A stretch of DNA of 29,655 bases. Source: DAOUTY01 sp964453665 (GTDB lineage: Bacteria > Chloroflexota > Dehalococcoidia > SZUA-161). Shown here piece by piece: positions 22,703 through 29,655 of this stretch (its first letter is position 1; every line of letters starts with the position of its first letter). The stretch is taken from contig CAYVQT010000039.1 in NCBI GenBank assembly GCA_964453665.1, forward strand, positions 1-29,655. The letters are read 5' to 3'. A program made the position numbers and the translations under genes. The notes below the pieces were generated by a model. The model was given only the letters and a program-made list of their open reading frames with translations, ran no database searches and was not told where the DNA came from.

Positions 22703-24175
22703 ATGCGTGGCATGGATATAGTCCAACATCTGGATTACCTCTTCAACCCCCAATCGGTGGCCGTTATCGGGGCATCTAATACACCGGGCAAGTGGGGCTG
22801 TGACATCCTTAATCTTCTGCTGACCAGGGGGAGCAGGAATGTTTATCCCATAAACAGGAACAGGCCCGAGGTGCTGGGAGTCAGGTCCTATAGCAGTGTG
22901 TGCGATGTGCCCGGTCCTGTGGATTTCGCCGTTATAACGGTATCCTCGGAGGCTCTTCCTGAAGCGATGGAGGACTGTGTACGCAAGAAGGTGAAGGCCG
23001 CTCTTATAATCTCCGGCGGATTTGCTGAGACCGGCGAAAATGGTGCCAAAGCGGAGCGGGAGATTATAGAGATCGCCAGGCGGGGCGGGATACGCTTCAT
23101 CGGGCCGAACTGCGCCGGACATGTCAATACCTTCTCCGAGCTTTTTACCGCTCCCTATCTGCCGCCCGTGAGGGAAGGCCCGGTCGCGTTTGTTTGTCAG
23201 AGCGGGAATTTGGGGCTGGTGGTTCTCGCCATGGGATATGAGGCGGGACTGGGGTTCAGCAAGTATGTAAGCAGCGGGAACGAGGCTGACCTGCACTTCG
23301 AGGACTACCTTGAATATCTGGGGCAGGACGGGGAAACGGGGCTTATCCTGGGCTATATAGAGGGTCTCAGGGAAGGCAGGCGCTTTCTGTGGCTGGCAGG
23401 CGAGGTTACGAAGAGAAAGCCGGTTGTCGTAATGAAAGTGGGGTGTACGGACTGCGGAGCCAGCGCAGCATGCTCGCACACCGCAGCGCTATCGGGCTCG
23501 GACGTGATCAGCGATGCGGCATTCAAACAATCGGGCGTGATAAGGGTGGAGGAGGTTGGAGACTTGATCGACGTATCACTGATGCTGCTGGGGCAGCCAC
23601 TGCCCGGGGGTAGGGGGGTGGCGGTGCTGACGGTGGGAGGCGGTCTGGGGGTTATCGCCGCGGATGCCTTGAAGAAGCATGGCCTTGAGGTACCGCCGTT
23701 GTCAGCGTTGACTGTTGAGAGATTGAACTCCGTTCTTTCAGGAAGGTGGTCGCGTGGGAACCCGGTGGATACCAGCGGCGATATCAGCTACCCCTGCCTG
23801 TTGCCGCTCATGGAGGATGAGAATGTAGATGCGGTTATGATTGCAGGCCCCGTCTGGGCCCCTGTTGGTTTCTCCGCCTTAATCAGTACGCCTCCCTGGG
23901 AGAGGGATAACCTGGCTGACATTGACAGTTTGCTTCAGGCCGTTGAGGAGGAGTCGCTGAGGAATCTGGATATCATAATAGAGCTTATGAAGCGATATCA
24001 GAAGCCCGTCGTTCTTTCCGCCTGGGCAACCGGCGAGGTTAAAAACGGGGAGCTATACAGGAAGCTGGGACAGAACCATCTTACCCCATATCCCACACCC
24101 GACAGAGCCGCTAAGGCACTGGCTCGCCTGGTAGAGTACAGCGAGTACCTTGGTATCGCCGGAAGGAGGCAGTAA
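22703..24175 (+). CDS. Acyl-CoA synthetase (NDP-forming), alpha-type protein, third copy
   Basis: About 490 residues from the ATG at 22703; an ATG three codons later (22712) is equally possible and neither has a strong ribosome site. The frame is open further upstream to 22610, but that part overlaps the promoter and reads unlike a protein. It has the CoA-binding domain with the canonical loop SVAVIGASNTPGKWG (about 18-32), GPNCAG (134-139) and CQSGN (165-169). The likely phospho-histidine is His259, but in CSHTAALSGS rather than SHTGALAG, so two small residues beside it differ. No ATP-grasp domain. It is 3 bases from the CoA-transferase gene and shares its operon. Confidence 0.86.
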   Translation: MRGMDIVQHLDYLFNPQSVAVIGASNTPGKWGCDILNLLLTRGSRNVYPINRNRPEVLGVRSYSSVCDVPGPVDFAVITVSSEALPEAMEDCVRKKVKAALIISGGFAETGENGAKAEREIIEIARRGGIRFIGPNCAGHVNTFSELFTAPYLPPVREGPVAFVCQSGNLGLVVLAMGYEAGLGFSKYVSSGNEADLHFEDYLEYLGQDGETGLILGYIEGLREGRRFLWLAGEVTKRKPVVVMKVGCTDCGASAACSHTAALSGSDVISDAAFKQSGVIRVEEVGDLIDVSLMLLGQPLPGGRGVAVLTVGGGLGVIAADALKKHGLEVPPLSALTVERLNSVLSGRWSRGNPVDTSGDISYPCLLPLMEDENVDAVMIAGPVWAPVGFSALISTPPWERDNLADIDSLLQAVEEESLRNLDIIIELMKRYQKPVVLSAWATGEVKNGELYRKLGQNHLTPYPTPDRAAKALARLVEYSEYLGIAGRRQ

Positions 24176-24177
24176 TA

Positions 24178-25368
24178 GTGAAAGCACTGGAAGGAATCAG
24201 AGTCCTGGACCTCAGCCGCATGTATGGCGGCCCTATGTGCACCATGCTTCTGGCTGAGCTGGGCGCTGAGGTCATCAAAGTGGAGATACCGCAGGGAGGG
24301 GATGGAGTGAGGAATCTCGCCCCCCAGACACAGGGCCTGGAAGGCTACCCCTTCGTTATATTAAACCGTGGGAAGCGGGGCATCACATTAAACCTCGATT
24401 CGGAGGAGGGTCGAAGCATCTGCAAAGAATTAGCCGGCAAGTGTGACATTCTGGTCGAGAACTTCACCCCGGGGGTGATGGAGGACCTCGGTCTGAGCTA
24501 TGAGGTGCTCAAGGCATGCAACCCCGCCCTCATCTATGCTTCAATAGCGGGGTTCGGGCAGACAGGCCCTTCCCGCTCTCACGTCGCCTTCGATACCATT
24601 ATTCAGGCCATGGGGGGGCTGATAAGCGTCAACGGCCAGCCCGATTCTCCCCCTACAAAGGTTGCCCCTGCCATCGCCGATTTTCTGGGTGGTATTTACG
24701 CTGTTGTTGCCATACTGGCAGCCCTTCAATACCGGTCCAGGACAAATCGGGGCCAGCGGGTAGATATTTCCATGCAGGACTGTATCTGGGCGATAACCGC
24801 GATTCAGCACCTGCCCATCTATCTGACGACGGGGAAAGAACCCGAGAGGCTGGGCAATAGTATGATCGAGGTCACGCCTTTTAACATATACCCGGCGAAG
24901 GACGGCTATATAGTTATTGCCATTGTCACCGTGGGTCAGTGGCAGCGCCTGCTTGAAGTGATAGGACGGGAAGACCTGAAAGATGTCCCGGAATACGGGA
25001 GTCAGCTTGATCGCATCAAGCATATCGATGAAATAGACGCAATGGTGCAGGAGTGGACGAAGGAGAGGACGGTAGATGAGATGATAAATGAGCTCAGGGC
25101 TGCCGATTTGCCCTGTGCCCCTGTCCCGACGTTCAGTCAGGTCGCCAGCGACCCCCAGCTTGCCAGCCGGGATATGCAGGTGGAGGTCGAGCAGTTGATA
25201 AGCGGCAGGCTGAAAGTGCCCGGCTCCGTATTCAAGATGAGCGAGACGCCGGGCGATGCCACCCAACCGGCCCCTTTCCTGGGCCAGCACGACGTTGAGG
25301 TCTATTCCGGGCTGCTGGGCTACGATAAAGAGAGAATAGACAGGCTGCAGAGTGAAGGGGTGATTTGA
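24178..25368 (+). CDS. CaiB/BaiF family (family III) CoA-transferase
   Basis: Transfers CoA from an acyl-CoA to a free acid. The 396 residues match the family. It opens ALEGIRVLDLSRMYGGPMC (about 3-21), then LGAEVIKVE (28-36), NRGKRGITLNL (63-73), and the catalytic Asp is probably Asp168 in APAIADFLGG. FTPGVMEDLGL (96-106) and FGQTGPSRSH are also family features. The GTG start has AGGAGG about 8 bases upstream, inside the end of the synthetase gene. Together the pair could activate an acid by NTP or by CoA exchange. Family members act on carnitine, formate/oxalate, bile acids and aromatic acids; the sequence alone does not say which applies. Confidence 0.93.
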   Translation: MKALEGIRVLDLSRMYGGPMCTMLLAELGAEVIKVEIPQGGDGVRNLAPQTQGLEGYPFVILNRGKRGITLNLDSEEGRSICKELAGKCDILVENFTPGVMEDLGLSYEVLKACNPALIYASIAGFGQTGPSRSHVAFDTIIQAMGGLISVNGQPDSPPTKVAPAIADFLGGIYAVVAILAALQYRSRTNRGQRVDISMQDCIWAITAIQHLPIYLTTGKEPERLGNSMIEVTPFNIYPAKDGYIVIAIVTVGQWQRLLEVIGREDLKDVPEYGSQLDRIKHIDEIDAMVQEWTKERTVDEMINELRAADLPCAPVPTFSQVASDPQLASRDMQVEVEQLISGRLKVPGSVFKMSETPGDATQPAPFLGQHDVEVYSGLLGYDKERIDRLQSEGVI

Positions 25369-25437
25369 CCCGGGCTGAAGGGCCGCAACATTTTTTATCT
25401 TGAGTTCTCAGTATCTAGTGCACTACGGCAAGAAATA

Positions 25438-25446
25438 TGGTAAAAT
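25438..25446 (+). promoter_or_regulatory. Possible degV promoter (extended -10)
   Basis: TGG followed by TAAAAT (5/6) lies 66 bases upstream of the degV start. No good -35 is present. Confidence 0.35.
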
Positions 25447-25512
25447 GCGCCCGGAGTTTTAGAGCAGAAGGGCCGGCTTCGATAACCAAAATTGTGGGTG
25501 CAAAGGAGAGTT

Positions 25513-26361
25513 ATGACAGTTAAAGTTGTGACTGACAGCACATCAGACATTCCGGATGAACTGGCGAAGGAGCTGGGCATCAGGGTTGTCCCGATCTATG
25601 TGATGTTTGGGCAGGAGACCTATCGCGACAGGGTGGATATGGGCACGGATGAATTTTTCGATAAGCTGGTTCATAATAATGTTCATCCCACCACGTCGGT
25701 GCCCTCTCCCAAGGACTTCGCTAATGTCTACAACGAGCTTGCCGAGGAAACTGATGAAATCATATCCATACACCTTACCTCCAAGGAAAGCGGCACCTAT
25801 AACTCGGCGGTGCTGGCGAGAGAGCTCGTCGAGAAGAAGTGCCGTATCGAGGTGGTAGACTCCGAGTCGGTATCGATCGGCCTGGGGATGCTGGTTATCG
25901 CCGCTGCGCGGCAGGCTTTAGCGGGAGCGAGTTTGGAACAGATAAGCGAGTTTGTACGTCGGCATGTTCCCCGTATACATATTATGATCCTTGTTGACAC
26001 CCTTAAATACGTGATCAGGGGAGGGCGCCTTAACAAGGCCAGCGGGCTGGTGGGAACGGTCCTGCGGGTCAGGCCCTTGCTTACCCTGCGGGAAGGCGAT
26101 CTTGCGACCGTCGGCGTAGCCCGTACCAAGGCTAAGGCGGTAGAACGTCTCTACGATTTCGCCAAAAGCTTCTCCCGCACAAAAGAGGTAGCGGTGGCTT
26201 ACACAACCACCCGTGACGAGGCGACAAGCCTTCGCGACCGCATAAAAGCGCTTTTCCCCGATGCAACCAGCTACCTGACGAGGGTCGGCCCTTCACTGGG
26301 GACACATGCCGGTCCCGGCGCTATGGGCGTGGCTATACTGGAGTCGGAGGCCGAGGCGTAG
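25513..26361 (+). CDS. DegV-family fatty-acid-binding protein
   Basis: DegV proteins bind a fatty acid and, in Gram-positives, present it to a fatty acid kinase (FakA). The 282 residues match the family. It opens VKVVTDSTSDIP (3-14), then TSVPSP (61-66), SIHLTSKESGTYNSA (85-99) and VVDSESVSIGLG, which form the lipid head-group pocket. DTLKYVIRGGRLNK is the signature of the second domain. The ATG at 25513 has AAAGGAGAG just upstream; a slightly longer reading to 25492 lacks a site. No FakA-like kinase gene is next to it, so its partner must be elsewhere. Confidence 0.93.
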   Translation: MTVKVVTDSTSDIPDELAKELGIRVVPIYVMFGQETYRDRVDMGTDEFFDKLVHNNVHPTTSVPSPKDFANVYNELAEETDEIISIHLTSKESGTYNSAVLARELVEKKCRIEVVDSESVSIGLGMLVIAAARQALAGASLEQISEFVRRHVPRIHIMILVDTLKYVIRGGRLNKASGLVGTVLRVRPLLTLREGDLATVGVARTKAKAVERLYDFAKSFSRTKEVAVAYTTTRDEATSLRDRIKALFPDATSYLTRVGPSLGTHAGPGAMGVAILESEAEA

Positions 26362-26376
26362 CAGGTTCCCGGGCCT

Positions 26377-26417
26377 GAAGCAGCTGCTGTTCCCGACAGT
26401 TAAGAATAGGCTGCTTC
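26377..26417. terminator. Possible hairpin between convergent degV and CoxE-like genes
   Basis: GAAGCAGC (26377-26384) pairs perfectly with GCTGCTTC (26410-26417) across a 25-base loop, in the 70-base gap between two convergent genes. The position suits a two-way transcript end, but the loop is long and no U tract follows. Confidence 0.3.
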
Positions 26418-26432
26418 GAGGTGCGGGCAGGG

Positions 26433-27602
26433 TCAATTCTTGACGAGCAGTTTCTTCATGGCCTGACCCAGGCCGTCTATGGTCAGCGGGTACATGGGGA
26501 AGATTCTCCCGATCATTTTCACCGTCATGTGGTTCCAGTAGCGCGGACTCTCCACGTTCAGCCAGACGCAGTGCCTGAAATGGTCGGAGATGCGTTTAAG
26601 CCAGATTATCCCCGGCGTTTCGTTGAGATCGTAGTAGTTTATCGCCCCGTGCCTCTCCGTCAGCTCGGAGGAAGCCATCGTGGCGTCTCCCACCAGCAGC
26701 ACCTTGAAGTTGGAGTCCAGTGTGCGCAGCAGGTGGTCGGTGCTCGTTGCCTCCCGTCTGGTCATGTCCTCGTAGAGCTTATCGTAGACGCAGTTATGGA
26801 AGTAGTAGTAGCGGAATTCCTTAAAATGTTTGCTGCGGTGTGATGCCGAGAACAGTTGACTGCACAGCAGGGCGTAGGGTTCCATGGACCCGCCGACGTC
26901 CATGAGCAGGAGCACTTTAGCCGCATTCTTCCGGCTTCGCCGCCATATCAGCTCGATCTCACCGTAGTTTTTAGCGGCCGACTCGATGGTTTCGTCTAAA
27001 TCGAGCTCGTCCTCGGGGCCGAGCCGGCTGAGCTGGCGCAGCCCTTTCAGGGCAACCTCGATCTGGCGGATGTCGAGGGTCAGGTCGTGGCGGTAGTTGC
27101 GGAACCTCCTGTCCTGAGCGATCTGCGCGGCATGCCCGCCCCCTCCCGTGCCGCCGATCCGGATGCCGCCGGGATGGCTACCCGAGTACCCGAAGGGCGA
27201 GGTGCCTCCCCGGCCTATCCAGTAGTCTCCCCCGTCATGCTGCTCGGTCTGCTCTTTGAGACGCTTCTCCAGCTCACTTATCAGTTCGTCGAAGTCCATG
27301 CTGTCGAACAGCGCCCGTTCCTCGTCGGTAAGGGCGATCCGGTTGAGTGGGTCTCTGAGCCAGTCCAGTATCTTTTCGGTGATCTCCGCCGGCGTCTCTA
27401 TACCCTTGAAATACTCCTGGAAGGCGACATCGTAGTGGTCGAAGTAGGCTTCGCTCTTGACCAGTATCGCTCTTGCCAGGAAGTAGAATTCGTCCAGGGT
27501 GGTTATGTAACCCCTGGCGAGGGCCTCCATAAGGGTCATCCACTCGGTGACGGAGACCGGCACCTTCCTTTTCTTGAGGATGTAGAAGAAGTCGATGAAC
27601 AT
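26433..27602 (-). CDS. CoxE-like VWA-domain protein
   Basis: 389-residue protein with a C-terminal von Willebrand A domain of the CoxE type, usually paired with a MoxR ATPase as a metal-cofactor insertion or complex-remodelling chaperone. The N-terminal half is helical, followed by a Gly-rich linker (about 127-157). The metal-binding motif is LLLMDVGGSME, with DVGGS at 235-239; the first Ser of the usual DxSxS is Gly, a variant I recall as common in this subfamily. The ATG at 27602 overlaps the MoxR stop by a few bases; a GTG three codons earlier is also in frame. No CO dehydrogenase or other obvious client gene is in the window. Confidence 0.88.
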   Translation of the reverse strand: MFIDFFYILKKRKVPVSVTEWMTLMEALARGYITTLDEFYFLARAILVKSEAYFDHYDVAFQEYFKGIETPAEITEKILDWLRDPLNRIALTDEERALFDSMDFDELISELEKRLKEQTEQHDGGDYWIGRGGTSPFGYSGSHPGGIRIGGTGGGGHAAQIAQDRRFRNYRHDLTLDIRQIEVALKGLRQLSRLGPEDELDLDETIESAAKNYGEIELIWRRSRKNAAKVLLLMDVGGSMEPYALLCSQLFSASHRSKHFKEFRYYYFHNCVYDKLYEDMTRREATSTDHLLRTLDSNFKVLLVGDATMASSELTERHGAINYYDLNETPGIIWLKRISDHFRHCVWLNVESPRYWNHMTVKMIGRIFPMYPLTIDGLGQAMKKLLVKN

Positions 27603-27604
27603 AC

Positions 27605-28462
27605 CTACCACCGGCGGGTTGAAGAGTCGCCCATCCTGGCCATACGCTTGTTCACGAAGTAATCGTAATCCGTCTCTTTCTTAAGCAGGGCGCCCAGAAA
27701 GGGAAACTCACTGGACACACTCTCGTAAGGCACGCCGCCGGCGATAAGGGCCTGAATCCAGTCTATCAGTTCGCTGGTCGAGGGTTTCTTCCTGAAGTCA
27801 TCGATCCTCCTCAGTGAGTAAAAGGCCTTCAGGGCTTCACTGAGAAGGGCGCCCTTGATATCGGGGAAATGAACCCGCACGATTTCCTCCATCAGCTCGG
27901 CGTCGGGGAACTCAATGTAGTGAAAGATGCAGCGCCGCAGGAAGGCGTCGGGGAGCTCTTTCTCTGCATTGCTCGTGATAACCGTTATCGGCCGGTGGAT
28001 GGCGGTGACGGTGTCATTGGTCTCGGGGATATGGAAGCTCATCTCGTCCAGCTCGTTGAGCAGGTCGTTGGGGAACTCGATATCGGCTTTATCGACCTCG
28101 TCGATGAGCAAAACAATCTGCTCGGTGGAAGCGAAAGCCTGGCCCAGTTTGCCCAGCTTGATGTACTGCTTGATATCGGAGATATCCCGGTCTCCGAAAC
28201 GGCTGTCGTTGAGCCTTTGCACAGTGTCATATACGTACAGCCCTTCCTGGGCTTTGGTGGTTGACTTTATGTTCCAGACGATGAGCTTTTTCTCCAGGTC
28301 ACGGGCGATGCTGTGCGCGAGCTTTGTTTTGCCTGTTCCCGGCTCCCCCCTGATAAGCAGTGGTCTTCCCAGGGCAATGGACGCATTGACCGCATTCCTC
28401 AACGGGTGGGAGGTGACGTAATCGGACGTGCCTCTGAACTGATCGAAACCTTCGACTATCAC
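27605..28462 (-). CDS. MoxR-family AAA+ ATPase
   Basis: 285-residue AAA+ ATPase of the MoxR group, which works with VWA-domain partners to mature or activate enzyme complexes. Walker A GEPGTGKT is at 39-46, Walker B VLLIDEVDKA at 117-126, sensor 1 VITSNAEKELPDAFLRRC at 161-178 with the Arg pair at 176-177. The C-terminal lid includes KKPSTSELIDW. The start is GTG at 28462, preceded by AGGAGGT about 10 bases upstream. Its stop lies against the start of the VWA gene, so the two are co-translated. A strong promoter is about 100 bases upstream. Confidence 0.93.
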   Translation of the reverse strand: MIVEGFDQFRGTSDYVTSHPLRNAVNASIALGRPLLIRGEPGTGKTKLAHSIARDLEKKLIVWNIKSTTKAQEGLYVYDTVQRLNDSRFGDRDISDIKQYIKLGKLGQAFASTEQIVLLIDEVDKADIEFPNDLLNELDEMSFHIPETNDTVTAIHRPITVITSNAEKELPDAFLRRCIFHYIEFPDAELMEEIVRVHFPDIKGALLSEALKAFYSLRRIDDFRKKPSTSELIDWIQALIAGGVPYESVSSEFPFLGALLKKETDYDYFVNKRMARMGDSSTRRW

Positions 28463-28566
28463 AACCGGGTTACCTCCTGGAGAAGACTTCAGCTCATATG
28501 CCTGAGTATGGTCTGTGCCGCGCGCAGGAAACTTTACGAGGAATTTTGCTTGCTGCCCTTATGTAA

Positions 28567-28595
28567 ATTATATAACGTATAAGAGTTCGAATCAA
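28567..28595 (-). promoter_or_regulatory. Probable MoxR-VWA operon promoter
   Basis: On the minus strand TTGATT (28590-28595), 17 bases, perfect TATAAT (28567-28572). Start predicted near 28560, leaving a leader of about 98 bases. Confidence 0.6.
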
Positions 28596-28833
28596 CCGAA
28601 CGGGAAGCCTCGCTCACTCCGTGAGATATAACCAAGAGTGAAGCAGACGGTTAACGGTGCGGGCTATCTTATGTTAACCGGAGAATTCCATCCGGCTGGA
28701 AACTAGTAGACGGTAAAAAAGAACGATTGTATTCTTGGAGTAACGAAACGTCATTTTATATAAAGCTGAAGCATAGATGCGCTGATAGAGTCAAGAATTC
28801 GCCACCAAATAGGTAGAGAGAAATCTCTTAAAC

Positions 28834-28863
28834 TTGATATTTATGCGATTATTTAAGTATAAT
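28834..28863 (+). promoter_or_regulatory. Probable methyltransferase gene promoter
   Basis: TTGATA (28834-28839, 5/6), 18 bases, perfect TATAAT (28858-28863). Start predicted near 28870, about 33 bases before the ATG. The best-matching promoter in the window. Confidence 0.6.
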
Positions 28864-28902
28864 CTGTCCATCATGGTGGTGCAGTACAAAAGCAGATAAA
28901 TT

Positions 28903-29631
28903 ATGCCAGTTCTTTCTGAATCAGACATTCCCGAGGAATTATGGTCGCAGGAAATGCTCTTCATACCAATTTGCTTGAGCAGATCCTATACCGAACTGCT
29001 ACAAGTTTATGGAATGATGGATGCCGCATTCAGCAAGGAAGATGTTGCTGGACCTATCGGTGGAGAAGGTCGAGAGGCAACCCTTCAGCATTTCGCCCTA
29101 AGATATGGTGTCTCATCATGTAGAATAGAGAGTCTGGTTTTGGACCCACGTATTGCATTTGGTAATATTTCAGATGACTTGATAACAAGCTTGTCTTCAG
29201 GCCGAATGTCAATCCTCGATGCTCCGTGTGGTAGCGGCGCAGTGGGAGCATCATTACTTTCCTCAATTGCTGTGCTACGCAAAAACGTCGTGCTGCCTAA
29301 ACTACCCCTTGATATAGATATTACCGGTGGCGACTTCTCTGAAACTGCTCTTGAGATTTATACAAAAATAATTGCCAAATTAGAGCCGACTTTGAATAGT
29401 GTTGGAATAGGAATTAATCTTAAGACTGTTTCATGGGATGCTACAAATCCTGACACAACTGCGAGTTTAGTTGATACATGGTTTGGCAACAATATTGCTT
29501 ATAGTGAATATTTAGCCATTATAGCTAATTTCAGTGGAGAGGCTAGCAAGAGGTTTGCTGACTTCGAGCGCTCTTTTGAACACATTCATGAACGATTATA
29601 TAATGAGATCGCTGAAAAAGACGACTTTTAA
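28903..29631 (+). CDS. SAM-dependent methyltransferase-like protein
   Basis: A 242-residue protein with a class I methyltransferase fold inferred from motif I SILDAPCGSGAVGASLL (103-119), an acidic second motif ITGGDFSETALEIY (140-153), VSWDATNPD (176-184) and YLAIIANFSGE (203-213) at the motif IV position. The target (RNA, DNA, protein or small molecule) cannot be told; there is no NPPY-type DNA adenine methylase motif. The first 95 residues are a separate N-terminal region I do not recognise. The ATG has no good ribosome site. Codon use and base composition are far more AT-rich than the genes to the left (22 of 60 G or C at 29401-29460), consistent with acquisition by transfer. Only 24 bases follow, with no gene visible. 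Confidence 0.6.
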   Translation: MPVLSESDIPEELWSQEMLFIPICLSRSYTELLQVYGMMDAAFSKEDVAGPIGGEGREATLQHFALRYGVSSCRIESLVLDPRIAFGNISDDLITSLSSGRMSILDAPCGSGAVGASLLSSIAVLRKNVVLPKLPLDIDITGGDFSETALEIYTKIIAKLEPTLNSVGIGINLKTVSWDATNPDTTASLVDTWFGNNIAYSEYLAIIANFSGEASKRFADFERSFEHIHERLYNEIAEKDDF

Positions 29632-29655
29632 GAATTTACCCTTATCAGGCGATAA

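Larger units (their letters stand above)
28463..28902. other. Divergent intergenic region with low GC and small inverted repeats
   Basis: No gene seen in these 440 bases. Both flanking genes have a good promoter here. Between them are CTCAC-TCC-GTGAG (28613-28625) and a 7-base inverted repeat GGTTAAC/GTTAACC (28649-28655 and 28673-28679, 17-base loop). Composition falls from that of the left neighbours (21 of 60 G or C at 28741-28800). It does not read as tRNA or a known riboswitch. Confidence 0.45.

Noticed and set aside
22655..23479. Leftward open frame opposite the third synthetase gene
   Set aside because: Antisense to a conserved protein; no domain and no ribosome site.
24541..25290. 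Leftward open frame opposite the CoA-transferase
   Set aside because: Antisense shadow of a strongly conserved gene.
28610..28800. Group II intron or tRNA-like fragment upstream of the methyltransferase gene
   Set aside because: A GTGCG stretch and small hairpins are present, but no domain V, no reverse transcriptase and no cloverleaf could be drawn.

Overview
The window looks like ordinary chromosome from an anaerobic Chloroflexota bacterium, most likely a member of the Dehalococcoidia. That is an inference from the gene mix: NDP-forming acyl-CoA synthetase subunits, a DUF362 protein, a family III CoA-transferase, DegV, a MoxR/CoxE-type pair, and dnaA without dnaN beside it. No database search was possible. 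I saw no rRNA, tRNA, CRISPR array, insertion sequence or prophage.

Layout. Positions 1-1367 hold the 5' two thirds of gyrB, leftward and cut by the window edge. A repeat-bearing gap follows, then the leftward operon obg-nadD-pyrE (4039 to 1766). Between obg and dnaA lies an AT-rich gap with three evenly spaced DnaA boxes (4277-4326), a candidate replication origin or DnaA-controlled region. dnaA (4365-5714) and the folC-fabF pair (8940 to 6178) are also leftward. From 9062 the direction flips: argF, a TPR protein, der, plsY, gpsA and an SDR oxidoreductase run rightward; TPR-der-plsY-gpsA are joined by 4-base start/stop overlaps. A 460-base gap with two copies of a hairpin-headed repeat separates them from the leftward ribosomal cluster rpsP-khpA-rimM.

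The most distinctive block is 16.9-25.4 kb. It has three acyl-CoA synthetase alpha-type subunits, each with a candidate phospho-histidine, but only one ATP-grasp beta subunit, plus a DUF362 protein with a C-terminal cysteine cluster, a SnoaL-like protein and a CaiB/BaiF CoA-transferase. They are arranged as three transcription units, each with a recognisable sigma-70-like promoter. Together they suggest activation of carboxylic acids to CoA thioesters and CoA transfer between acids; the substrate is unknown.

The right end holds degV, then a leftward MoxR ATPase/CoxE-like VWA pair. From about 28.5 kb base composition falls sharply (22 of 60 bases are G or C at 29401-29460, against 43 of 60 at 27001-27060), and a rightward SAM-methyltransferase-like gene begins there. 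This may be the edge of an acquired region that continues beyond the window. No clearly new multi-gene system is complete here; the best candidates are the acyl-CoA synthetase block and the truncated low-GC edge.
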